NCBI GenBank assembly: GCA_946122785.1
Contig: CAMGYJ010000009.1
Coordinates: 11,872,937 to 11,936,936 of the forward strand
Length of the DNA stretch: 64,000 nucleotides
Direction: 5' to 3'
From: Linum tenue
Lineage: Eukaryota > Streptophyta > Magnoliopsida > Malpighiales > Linaceae
Shown piece after piece: positions 1-9,865 of this stretch (its first letter is position 1; each line of letters starts with the position of its first letter). The notes beneath the pieces are model-generated. The model saw nothing but the letters and a program-made list of their open reading frames with translations. It did not search any database and was not told where the DNA came from. A program made the translations under genes and the position numbers.

Positions 1-2
1 AT

Positions 3-1163
3 ATGGTACCCCTTGTCCTTCACAAATTGCAGTACATTTTTCAACGAGTCGTTAAGCTCGGTGAAGTTCCCCCCTCCCCTCGGTGGAAATCGCGGCGGCT
101 CTGGGCGTCGCATGTTTGCCGAAAAAGGTGCGCTCTGGTGGTGCGCCGCGACGGGCGCCGGGCGCGGCGCCCTGGCCATCTCCGCCTCTTCTGGGCGCGC
201 GTCTCTCCGTTCCAACCTTCTCGCAGCCAGTGTCTCCTCCAACATGATCACCTTCTGCACCCTCCGATCCAAATCTTCGGTGGATATCACGTCCCTCTTA
301 GACAGCGCTCGGCACAACTCTTCACTTGTTGTGCATTCATCCAGGCAGCATCCTAGGACCGGGGGCTTCACATCCTTGACCGCCATGGCTACTGACATCC
401 AGCGCTCATAGAAGTCCCTGAGCGCCTCGCCCTTCAGCTGCTTGACTTTGAACAAGGCGCTAATGGTGAGGCTCCGGCGCTTCCGGCTGGCGAACTTCGA
501 AAGAAAAAGGGCCGCGAACTGCTCAAAGCTATCAATCCGTCCCTCCTCTATTTGATGGTACCAATCCAACACAACGCCCGTAAATGTGGAAGGAAACGCG
601 CGGCATAAGGTGGCGTCAGAGCTGTTGTACAATTGCATCTTCGTGAAGTAGTTGTTCAAGTGATCCTCTGGGTCGGCCGCCCCATCGTAGGTAGGAAGCG
701 CCGGGATGACGGAATTCGCTTGTTCGGCCAATATGCTCCGCGCGAGGGGCTGTCGCACCCCCCACGCTCTCCCGTGTCGACGGTGTGCCCATCCATTGTG
801 CTCGTCGAAATCCGAGGCCATATGCTTCGTCAGGTGTCCCAAATCTTCCATGCGCCTCATCGCGCTGGACGCCCCTTCCTCTTCTTCCTCTCTATCCCTT
901 CTCTTTCCTAGAGGGGGGGCCGCCGCCTCGGCTCCCTTTTTCAACATTTCCACCTCTTTCTTGAGTGCCTCAAGCGCCTGCTCCTGTTGCTCGACTATGT
1001 GGAGCAGATGCTCCTTTGTGAGGGTGATGCCCTCGGATTGGGCCGTGTCCTGCGCCCCGTCCTCAACCGCCGCATGCGCTTCTCCCGACAGCCCAGGCGC
1101 CTCTCGGGATGCCTCGGCCGCCGCCGGTCCTCCTCCTCCTTCTTCGGCCCCAAGCGCCTCCAT
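3..1163 (-). CDS. Retrotransposon gag polyprotein, partial at the window edge
   Basis: From the ATG at 1163 I read 387 codons with no stop before the left edge of the window, so the frame is intact here and continues outside. The first 150 residues are Glu/Ala-rich low-complexity sequence with a Lys/Glu stretch that could be a coiled coil. A Retrotrans_gag-like block follows (CRAFPSTFTGVVLDWYHQIE, then FEQFAALFLSKF and LKGEALRDFYERW). The last visible residues (ELNDSLKNVLQFVKDKG) resemble the segment before the zinc knuckle in plant gypsy gags. Gag coats the element RNA and forms virus-like particles. The open frame suggests a young insertion, but the rest of the element cannot be judged. Confidence 0.85.
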   Translation of the reverse strand, partial: MEALGAEEGGGGPAAAEASREAPGLSGEAHAAVEDGAQDTAQSEGITLTKEHLLHIVEQQEQALEALKKEVEMLKKGAEAAAPPLGKRRDREEEEEGASSAMRRMEDLGHLTKHMASDFDEHNGWAHRRHGRAWGVRQPLARSILAEQANSVIPALPTYDGAADPEDHLNNYFTKMQLYNSSDATLCRAFPSTFTGVVLDWYHQIEEGRIDSFEQFAALFLSKFASRKRRSLTISALFKVKQLKGEALRDFYERWMSVAMAVKDVKPPVLGCCLDECTTSEELCRALSKRDVISTEDLDRRVQKVIMLEETLAARRLERRDARPEEAEMARAPRPAPVAAHHQSAPFSANMRRPEPPRFPPRGGGNFTELNDSLKNVLQFVKDKGYH

Positions 1164-1237
1164 GACCCCTTACTCTCTCTTCGTGGCTATGCGCCTTCTA
1201 TCTGTTCGTCTGCGTGCCCCCTTCCTGGCGCGCCAAT

Positions 1238-1883
1238 TGTTCGAGCCCGGTAACTAGGCGCCCGAACCTCCGCGTACGACCGCCCTAGCTCGCTCACACC
1301 TGCACACAGCACGGCTGAACTGAGTCCCAAGGGGGACTCGTTAGCACTCCGACGCCCAAGTCGGTTGCCCTTTCTAGAGAGAGAAGTGAATAGTAATTTT
1401 AGAGAGAAGATCCAACCTGAGTAAATGAGGTTCACCAACTCTCCTATTTATACCTCGGGTCCGGCCGACCAACATCCCCGTCTCCCGCCTGTCGCCAGAC
1501 CCACATTAAATGCGCCGTACAGCCAGGTCCCATGCGCCTCGACCGCCTGACACCGCCCTCAGTAAGTCGAGGCGCATGACGTCAGGTGGTCCCTCCTCCG
1601 TACCTTCCTTCCCGTTGTAACCCTTTGTCGCATGCGCCCCGTGTCAGGGCCCGGGCCCCACCTGGCCTGGTGCCCCTTTCTGATGAATGGGCCGACTCCT
1701 CCGATGCCCTCTTGGGCCTATTGGGCCGTACTCCACTACTTGGCCTAGCCTACCCAATTTCACTCTCTTGGGCCCTGCAAGCCTTACCCTCCTGGGCCCT
1801 GGCCATGCCCCCAACACTATCCAATCTCACTCTCTTGGGCCCTGTAAGCCTTACCCTCTTGGGCCCGGGTCATACCCCCAACA
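1238..1883 (-). repeat. 5' LTR of the gypsy element
   Basis: This is 646 bases bounded by TG and CA on the minus strand. The U3 part contains a near-duplicate of about 65 bases (1754-1820 and 1821-1883) rich in the word cttgggccc, so the outer boundary could also be placed at the first unit. A TATA box lies at 1445-1452. No copy of the other LTR is in the window, so the boundaries are judged from the termini and the leader only. Confidence 0.7.
1445..1452 (-). promoter_or_regulatory. TATA box of the LTR promoter
   Basis: The minus strand reads TATAAATA inside the LTR, about 205 bases before the LTR end. Transcription would be expected to start roughly 25 to 30 bases further on, near 1415-1420, and to run toward gag. 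Confidence 0.6.
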
Positions 1884-2484
1884 ATCCATATAAATGAATT
1901 ATTCATTAGTTGGAAAGCATGAAAGATAGACATGGCAATCGACAAAAAATGATTCATAAATATTTTTATTTTGCTCTTGATTGATTAGTATATGAAAATG
2001 CAACCATAACTAAATTATGAATAAACAAAAACATTTACTGATAACTGAAAGAACCCTGATTTAACATCTCTAACAAAGCAATGCATATATCATGCTTGGA
2101 TTTCATCTTGATGTTTCAAGACCAAAAAAGCCAACATAGAACAACAACCATTGACCTATCAGAACTCTCGACACTAGTACATGACAAGATACAGCTCCGC
2201 ATATCTACCCCTCATTAAGGGCACCCAATAACTTACATGAATACAGCAACAGTACTTTGTAGGCAAACCAACAACTGTAGTCGGTTCACCTAACAACAAT
2301 ACAGACACATACAAGTCTCAAGAGTAGCAAGATAGCTGTGAGCACAAAAATAGCTTCCAAGAATGAAACCGGATGGATTCTGTTTTGATTTGTCAGATGA
2401 ATCAAACCCAGAAGCAAAGCATATTTGCTGTGGATGCTGGTGGGTGAATCCCATCGAATAAGTTAAAAAGTAAAAAAAAGGAGA
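1884..2484. other. Spacer and probable 3' UTR of the chromomethylase
   Basis: This AT-rich stretch lies between the LTR and the chromomethylase stop codon. The part nearest the stop (about 2100-2484) is probably the 3' UTR of that gene. I see no coding potential, RNA gene or clear target-site duplication in it. Confidence 0.5.
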
Positions 2485-5400
2485 TCAGGCCTCGTCTTGT
2501 GATGAAGCCGGAGTAGTTGGATGTGCTTTCTCAAGGTAGTCGCTGGGCAGAGTGAGCAGAGGTGCTCTCTCGACGTTATGATTCAGAGCCATTCCCAGCG
2601 CGTATCCTAGAGCACGAGCCACTGGTACTGCCACTGCGTTCCCCACTTGGATGTACCTGACCACCAGACCAGCACATCAACACAATTAAAATTTATTCGC
2701 AACCCAAATCAAGGATCCACCGAAAAAAAAAGTCCTTAGTTTGATAACAATTCAAAACAGTACTTAAGAGTAACAAATGAATACCTTTCTTTGATGGGTC
2801 CTACAAGCTTGTAATAGTCAGGAAAACCCTGAAGCCTTGCGTTTTCACGAACAGAGAGTACACGATCCTGCTCAGGATGTAAAATAGCCTACAAAAACAT
2901 TCCACCAAATGAAATTAACATAGATACATTACTCACCAACATTTAGATAAAACACTTGTGAGGTAAAATATAAAATGCAGAACAAAGAGACGCACCTGAT
3001 TGTGTGGTTCAGCTCTAGTCACTACTGTGGGCACCGTCTCGTCCCACCACAGGCGGGCGAATGGCCTACACAAGCAAATGTTTTAAACATTCAATTTTCT
3101 AGTTAACCAAAAAACCAAAACCATTTTAACAGAGCCATATGATCAGCCAGATGATAATACTACTTACTTAGAAGATGTGCCCTTCACGAAGCTCATTGCG
3201 TAGTCTGGAACCTGTATTCACCATAACCACGAATAATGGGAGATCAGAAAAAAAAAAAAAGCTAACAGGCAGACCAATATCCTTTGTAGAAGTTCTAAGC
3301 AAGGGAGGAAACATTTACCAAGGGTTTCTTTGACTTCAGAAGAACTCTTTCGATTGCCGGATCAAATTCGACCTTGTTGTCGTCCCGTACACGGACACCA
3401 GGTAAATCTCTGAAATTTGCACCCTAATTTAGAAGAAAGAAAACATACAGTCAGCATTTGGATCATTTTAGTAGAGCATAATTAAAGAAAAAGAGATGCC
3501 ATTCTGCAGTGTGAACTGGGGAAACCTTCTTCTTGGGTATGTGGCAGACTCTTTCATAATCGTCAGCATTGAGTTCATACGGACGATGGGAGTTCAGTGA
3601 TGGTGATGAAAGATCCAACGCTTCTGCAGACGAAGAGAGATATACGAGTGAGAAGGTCAAGGACCTTGCCAGGGCAGATAACTCAATACCACTACTCACT
3701 TCACATGAAAAAATGGATTAAGATTGGCTGACTTGGGATACAAGTTTGAGGCAAGTTGATTTATTAGGTATGTATCTCAAACAAACCAAGAAAAAAAACA
3801 TGCCAATAGAATTCTGTTGGACAGCAATCCAAATATAAAAGAGGCACTAGCTAAATGAAAATTAAATTACATTGGGATTAAAGTAGAATTTAACAAAAGT
3901 TAAACAGCAACTTAAATAAATTTTACAGCAAAGTTCAACATAAAGAATTGAGTTTGAAATATCCAAAAATGGTAGAAACAACATCAAAAATTGCTCATCT
4001 TGAAATGGTTTCATGTATGAACTAATGAACCAACCATAATTGCAAAGCGTTAACAGTTATTAGTTAATTCCATCAACAACCTTTTGCAACTCGGAGAAGT
4101 CAGCTAACACTTACCAGGAGTCCTCAGTCTAATAAGACGCTGAAATTCTGTTTCAGGTTCTTTTGTGTATGGCATTTCATCACGCGTCTCACCATTTTCC
4201 ACCTAGGCATAACATAAAAAACAAAAACAAAAAAGGTTAAAAAACTGCTATAACCTATATAAAAAAGGTACGAATGCTCAAGAGCACACCACCAGGTCAG
4301 AAGCTATACCGGAGGAAGATCTGACAATGCATCTGCTAACAGAAGTTTCTTTTTCACGTTAAAATTACAACCCTCATCAAAAGCAACAACACATCTCTGC
4401 AAAAATGAGTAAACATCATGAGCAAAAGGACTTATAATTAGCAAGAAGCCAGGTAGTATTTGATCCAGTAACACTCTTACTGTACCTCAAACTTGTTGGG
4501 GAAGACACCTCTGACGAGGACGTCATGGGTTGGCAAAGGGTATGGTGGCAAGTCCTACAAAGATAGATAGGACAGTCAAACATTTGGGGCACAAAAATAA
4601 CACATTTTCAAACTCATCAAAAGCCATAGATATAGAACCACCTACCAGAGTGGGAAGGGCACCCCATAAGAAAACACGATTACGGAACTGAGGAAGGCCA
4701 TATGCACCAGCAGCTAGCATCCCAACTCTAGTTTGATAGTTCATCTCAATCAGGCGGCCTATAGCATACCGCCCAAGAAACCCATCTGCAAACTTTAGGA
4801 TGTCCACCACATTTTCCATCAGCACATACTTGGGCCTCAGATATTTGACAACGTCCATGTATACTATAAGCTGTTTGTTTTTCTCGTCATCCAACGGATT
4901 GTCTTTGTTTCTGAATCGGTTGAAACCACTGATGCCTTGACAAGGAGGGCCCCCACAAATCACGTCGATACTACCCTAAGTGCTCAAACAATGGTGAAAT
5001 TAGAATAACCCTTAACGACAATGCTATTAGAAAATTTCGACCAGCACGTTAGTCAAAGTTTTAAGTGCACTTACAGGCAAAGGTAGCATCTTTCTATTGA
5101 ACCCATTGGTGACGAAGTCCCTTATAGCCTTCAAGCAGTTACTGTTTTACAAAAAAAAAAAAAAAAACTTCAATTCACAAGTACCAAGACGGAAAAGGTA
5201 AATAAAATGATAAATGGTATATATTAGTTCAAGCTGTCGAGTTGTCTCTTACCCCAAACCGTCAAGTGGCTCCCACGTATCATATTCAGGGCCATAACCC
5301 TTCCATTGAACCTAAAAGCATCAAGACAAAGAATTGAAAACTGAATCGAATATAATAGCAATGCAACTTTGATTATAGTATTTCCGCTGTGAAGTTCAAT

Positions 5401-8400
5401 ACCTTAAAATATAATCCACGGTCCTTATCATCAGGTTTGCCATAGCAAATATTAAGGATGTTCTCGACTTCAAAAGATTCGGAATCATCAGGAGTTTCAT
5501 CATCATCATCATCGCCCTCTGAATCCTCACCCTCATCTTCTTCGGCATCAAAGGGGTAAGCTTGTTTCTTCTCAGGATCATCACTGCTAATTAGGGAAAA
5601 CCTTATGCACAGTTTTTCCCATTCAAGAAGCAGCGCTAAGAAGTCTTCAACTGACTCATTCCTCACCTAATACATCAAAATAAAAAATCCATAAAAAAAG
5701 AATATAAAGGGTACTGTGACCAATAGAGTAAAAACAAAGAACTGAGACTGAAAAGAGAAACACTACCTCTGTTCCAGGATGATTCAGTTTGAGACTTTCG
5801 CAAGCATATTTGTTCAGGTCAACAGCCCATTTCTGTATTTAGATAGAAAACAAACGATGGAAATAAATTAGAAGGGCAAAAGCATAACAGTGCCAGAAAC
5901 AACATTGGAAACGGTCATGTCTATCCTATGAGACAAAGCACGAGAAAAACACTTACAGTGACGAGCTGTTGACCAGACAATTTAGAACCAAGACAAAGGC
6001 CAGTTGACATGCCACCACAGCCAGAATACAAGTCGAGGAGAGTAAACGGCTCTGACTTTTCATTTGGCTGGGAAACTTCGCATGACTGAGATATAGTCGA
6101 TGAGCTTTCACTTGCTTCCGTTGATTCTATGAATGAGGCATTATGAACTATTAAAAATCCGATTGCAGCTTTCAAACATTTCTTATAACATACAACCCAT
6201 TCTGTTGAAGATGGAAGTATACTTGATCACTCTAACCTAGAAATATAGTTAAAAAAGGCCGCTCTGTCACACCTAGACGCTAGGTAATGCCAGAATTATT
6301 TGCCTTAAAATTTCACATTGAATTAACTATGAAGAACAAGTCAATGAAGTAGGATGACATCTATATGTCAACGAGATGAAGCCAAGCAGTCAATATCAGA
6401 TGGGGAAATTAACGTCTACAAACTCAATGTTCTATATCAATATTTTAAACAGATTAGCACCAACCAACAAACAACGGAACAAGCAAGTTCCAAAGCCTTT
6501 CAGACTAAGCTAAAGAACATTGAGTTATTCATATATGATTATAGGAACTTATGAGCTAATTTTCTTGTTGTTGATGTTAAGTAAGTTATTAATAATTTGA
6601 ACTAAAGCGGAGAAGTGTTGTAAATTTTTATTTCGTTCATTATATAGTCCAAATTGTTATTTTTCCTTCTAACACTTAGGCACACTTAACCGACATCTAG
6701 GAGAGCTAGAAGCTAGACAAGGCTCCAACGCCCACCTTATACCTAGTGCCTTCTTGAAACTTGCCTATAAGTACAACACCTTCACATTCTTTTAAAGACC
6801 AGCACATAATGATTTAGCTACAACTTGAGATTAAATCTCAATTAAACATTACATAATGTCCATTATCACAGATAGAACAGCAAAAGAACGAACCTGATGG
6901 AAACTTGACAAACGAAGCATATGGAAGTAGATATTGAGCATCACAATGGTAATCACAATCTGGAACAGGGCTCCTTTTTCCCTCCCAGTCCACCTAATTC
7001 ACAGCTATGAACAATCACAACCATGTACAGAATACATAAATGAAACACAGAGCAAAGGAAAGGACTCGTACTTCAAGGGGGCGCATCACAATGTTGAGCT
7101 TCTTAAGAAGGCAGTCTAGTGGATTGTCATCCTTCACCTCTGAGAAGAAAACTCGAGTCTTGTCTATTTGATAAGCATCTTCAATGATCTAATTCAATAC
7201 ATAACTATTAAAAAGATTGGAAACAGGTGAAATGAAGCAGTGGAAACAAAATTGTAGGATTTCTTACAGTATCTTTAGCTCTGTAGTACCACTGGGCAGT
7301 GAAATATGGATTGCCATCAACACCCTCAAACATTTCTACAATTTTGCATATATAACTGTCCTCACCATCTGCAGCCTGCATGGTAAAATGGGACATTAGC
7401 ATGACACATGCACCACCTGCATAACTTTTGCGTATGTATCAGCAACTGAGGCATACGATGTGCTAACAAAGCTTAAGGCAAACCTACAATGGGTACCACC
7501 ATATCCAGCTAAACATAAGAGTAACTGCAATCAGTAATGCGTACATTCTACTGATAAAAGATCAAGAGGAGTTGAGATTAAAGCAGAGAGCATACTCATA
7601 AGTAAACTACAAAAGAAGTTGTGATTGAGGGAGAAATACAGAGAAAGCTAGCAGTCACAAAGAATATATCACCTTAACATGTGCATTATCATTAAGCTCG
7701 TATTGAATCCCATCAACTAGTGCTCGAGTGTAATGGCGGAGAGCTTCAATAAGTTCATCATCGTCCTCACTGCCAAAATATATACAGATTATAAAGAGAA
7801 AGATGGAAACTTAACGATGCATCAAAACCTATTCAAAGAAAGCAGACATTGTGAAATACAAAATTATCGAAGAACAGTCATTTAAACATACCTGGAACCT
7901 TTATTTTGCTTTGCATCCTGCAATGTGGAAAATCCAGACATATCAATTCAGAAAACACCTCCACTGAACCAAACTACTGAAACCCTTGACATAAAGACGC
8001 TGCAGATGGTTATAAACCAGTAAGATCCGTACCTTTTTGGCATAACGGTGCGGCCATCGTTCTCGTGCATCTTTATCGGCCACTGGACTGCCAAGAAACC
8101 GAGCATCGGAGTCTTCATCGTCAGAATTTCTCTTGCCTTTCTTAGCCGGAGACTTAACGGGCCGTATCTGCTTGAGTGAACCCATTTCGGCCGAATCCTC
8201 GGTATCCGAAACCTCCACTGGAGCATCGACCGTCGGCTCCTCAGCAGGCTTCTTCCTGGAAGAAGCCCTCTTAGTGGCTGCGGTCCCGTTTTTCTTCGAC
8301 GTGGTGGTGGAACTCGAGTTGGTTGCTTCCTCGCTGCTCGGAATCACTTCAATTTCTGCTTCCGGCGGAGCTTGCCTCTCGTCGTCCGCCGCCACAGCTC

Positions 8401-8503
8401 TTTTCTTGGCCTCCGTTCTGGAGCTCTTCCGAGCGGAAGGTTGCGGTTCAGAGGGTGTGACGGATTTCCGCTTCCGCTGCGTCGCAGGCGTAGACCGAGC
8501 CAT
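2485..8503 (-). CDS. CMT3: CMT3-like chromomethylase (DNA cytosine-5 methyltransferase)
   Basis: I read 21 exons: 8503-8033, 7917-7892, 7769-7673, 7375-7268, 7188-7072, 6993-6894, 6126-5957, 5832-5767, 5666-5403, 5311-5253, 5141-5075, 4975-4646, 4554-4486, 4396-4310, 4202-4115, 3623-3526, 3423-3319, 3211-3168, 3065-2996, 2888-2785 and 2656-2485. Together they give 903 residues. A basic, disordered N-terminus (1-160) is followed by a BAH domain (about 187-310), motif I DLYSGCGG (338-345), an acidic linker (about 410-440), a chromodomain (about 448-505, [18 protein letters not shown]), the catalytic PCQ (Cys 527), ENV (569-571) and a C-terminal [16 protein letters not shown] chromodomain set between motif I and PCQ is diagnostic of plant chromomethylases, which methylate CHG sites at H3K9me2 nucleosomes. 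The length fits CMT3 (Arabidopsis 839) better than the longer CMT2. The start is the Met of MARSTP; an upstream in-frame extension is taken to be 5' UTR. Confidence 0.95.
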
Positions 8504-8929
8504 GGTTGAGGAATGTGGCGCGGTGGATCCGGAGGACACGGCGTCGACGGCGGCGGGAAGCGAAGAGAGGAGAGTGAGGGGGAGAGAGACAGACAGCAAA
8601 TGGATCAAAGGAATATGAAAGAGCAAGGAGCGCGAATGGGAGAAGAAAAGGAGAGGGGATTTTTTAGGTATTTGTTGGGGTTTGGTTTGGGAATTGGGGG
8701 GAAGGCAACGGGCGGGACCCGAAATTTTTGGTGGGAGACAATATATTTTTACTGAAAGTGGATTTTGAAAATTCCAGACCGCGCCATTTTTCTTACGCTC
8801 GGTCCGCTGACCGCTCACTCCGGGGGGCATTTTGGGGAAAGCTGCCTCGGGATTCGGGAAAGATTATTTTACCAAATAAGTTTTTTTTTGGGTACTGTCA
8901 TAAATTGCTTATTATTTGTGTTCTAATTT
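8504..8929 (-). promoter_or_regulatory. Upstream region of the chromomethylase gene
   Basis: The leader just upstream of the ATG is CT-rich on the minus strand and stays open in the coding frame back to about 8830. No convincing TATA box stands out. A SINE begins at 8941, about 440 bases upstream of the start codon, so the proximal promoter is bounded by repeat DNA. Confidence 0.4.
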
Positions 8930-8940
8930 TTCACTATTGC

Positions 8941-9172
8941 ACCAAAGGTAAGATAGCCTAACGGTAAAGCTGCCGCAACAGTGAAGGTTTGGGAGTTGCA
9001 GATCCCAGGTTCGAATCCAAGCGAGGCCCGTTGGTGTTCCCGGAGGTACAAGGCTGCTGGAGGCGAAGCCCCGTTGGCGTCAAATTAAATGCAGGTGGCC
9101 CCCAGGTTTAGTAGGACCCGCTGTCACAAAGTGGCACGTGGGGCTGAGGTTCCTGGGTATAAAAAAAAAAAA
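8941..9172 (+). mobile_element. tRNA-derived SINE with intact pol III boxes
   Basis: A box A match (tagcctaacgg, 8954-8964) and a perfect box B (ggttcgaatcc, 9008-9018) stand about 43 bases apart, as in tRNA promoters. The unit ends in an A-rich tail (about 9160-9172). An 11-base direct repeat ttcactattgc flanks it (8930-8940 and 9173-9183). Together these are the hallmarks of a SINE mobilised by LINE machinery. The sequence between the boxes does not form a plausible tRNA cloverleaf. I cannot assign it to a named family. Confidence 0.85.
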
Positions 9173-9183
9173 TTCACTATTGC

Positions 9184-9472
9184 TTATGTAAAAAAAAAAA
9201 AAATCAGTATTGCTGCAGCTCATACAAATACAGACATACTGACATGGTATGAGATAAATTCAGTTGAATTGCTGATAATGACTCTAATTTTTCTGTCATT
9301 GTAATTGATTGGTGTAATTTGAGGATAGAAAGTTACATTTTGTGTATTTTCAGTTATATAAGGAAATACAAGAAGGAGGAAGGGAAGGAAATGAGTTGTT
9401 TACAGCTGGAGTGAGAGAGAGAATAAGGCAGAGAAATTATCAAATTTGAAATCTTGGGAGTAGTAATATTGT
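9184..9472. other. AT-rich spacer with an A-tract
   Basis: The segment has a run of A followed by tcagtattgc (about 9190-9213), an imperfect echo of the SINE target site. This could be a second, older A-tail insertion at the same place. Nothing else is recognised. Confidence 0.35.
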
Positions 9473-9865
9473 GGATAAATTACACAAATATTGTCTTTCT
9501 TTTAAAATTTATCACCAATATGGTAGTTTAAAACTATTGACATGTGTATTGTAGGGTAACAGAGAGCCCGCTCGAGACTGAGGTGCGGCTGCTAATTAAA
9601 CATTTTTCAATCAGTTCAAGCGGCGGCGCACGAGACTGGGACGTTGGCGCCTATCATAATTCCCCAGCGGTGGCGCCCGAGACTAAGGCGGGTTCGCTGC
9701 CTCCCTCATCCACTCCAGCACCATATATACAACTCTCTTTTCCTTCGGTTCGAAATCGGTTTGTTGTATGGACAATTTCAGGGACCCGCCATACATGATT
9801 ACGGTTCGGTCGAAAACCAAACCGACCGAATGTCCACCCCTAATCTCATCCACTTGAGACTGAAT

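Larger units (their letters stand above)
1..1883 (-). mobile_element. 5' part of a Ty3/gypsy LTR retrotransposon
   Basis: Read on the minus strand this is an LTR (1883 to 1238), a short leader and an open gag frame that leaves the window at base 1. The LTR starts TGTTGGGGG and ends CGAACA. The leader immediately after it (minus strand ATTGGCGCGCCAGGAAGGGG) sits where the primer binding site should be; I did not match it to a tRNA. The gag carries the Retrotrans_gag type of fold and resembles the Tat side of plant gypsy elements, which is an inference. The second LTR and pol lie outside the window. It lies about 600 bases downstream of the chromomethylase stop codon. Confidence 0.85.

Noticed and set aside
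13..1257. Several plus-strand open frames up to 183 codons
   Set aside because: They are antisense shadows of the GC-rich gag frame on the minus strand and have no recognisable domain.
4523..4963. A separate bacterial-type cytosine methyltransferase gene
   Set aside because: It is exon 12 of the chromomethylase; flanking exons supply the remaining motifs in phase.
8133..8618. Plus-strand 161-codon frame
   Set aside because: It is antisense to exon 1 of the chromomethylase.
8954..9018. A tRNA gene
   Set aside because: The A and B boxes are good, but no acceptor stem or anticodon arm can be drawn, and the A-tail with target duplication shows a SINE.
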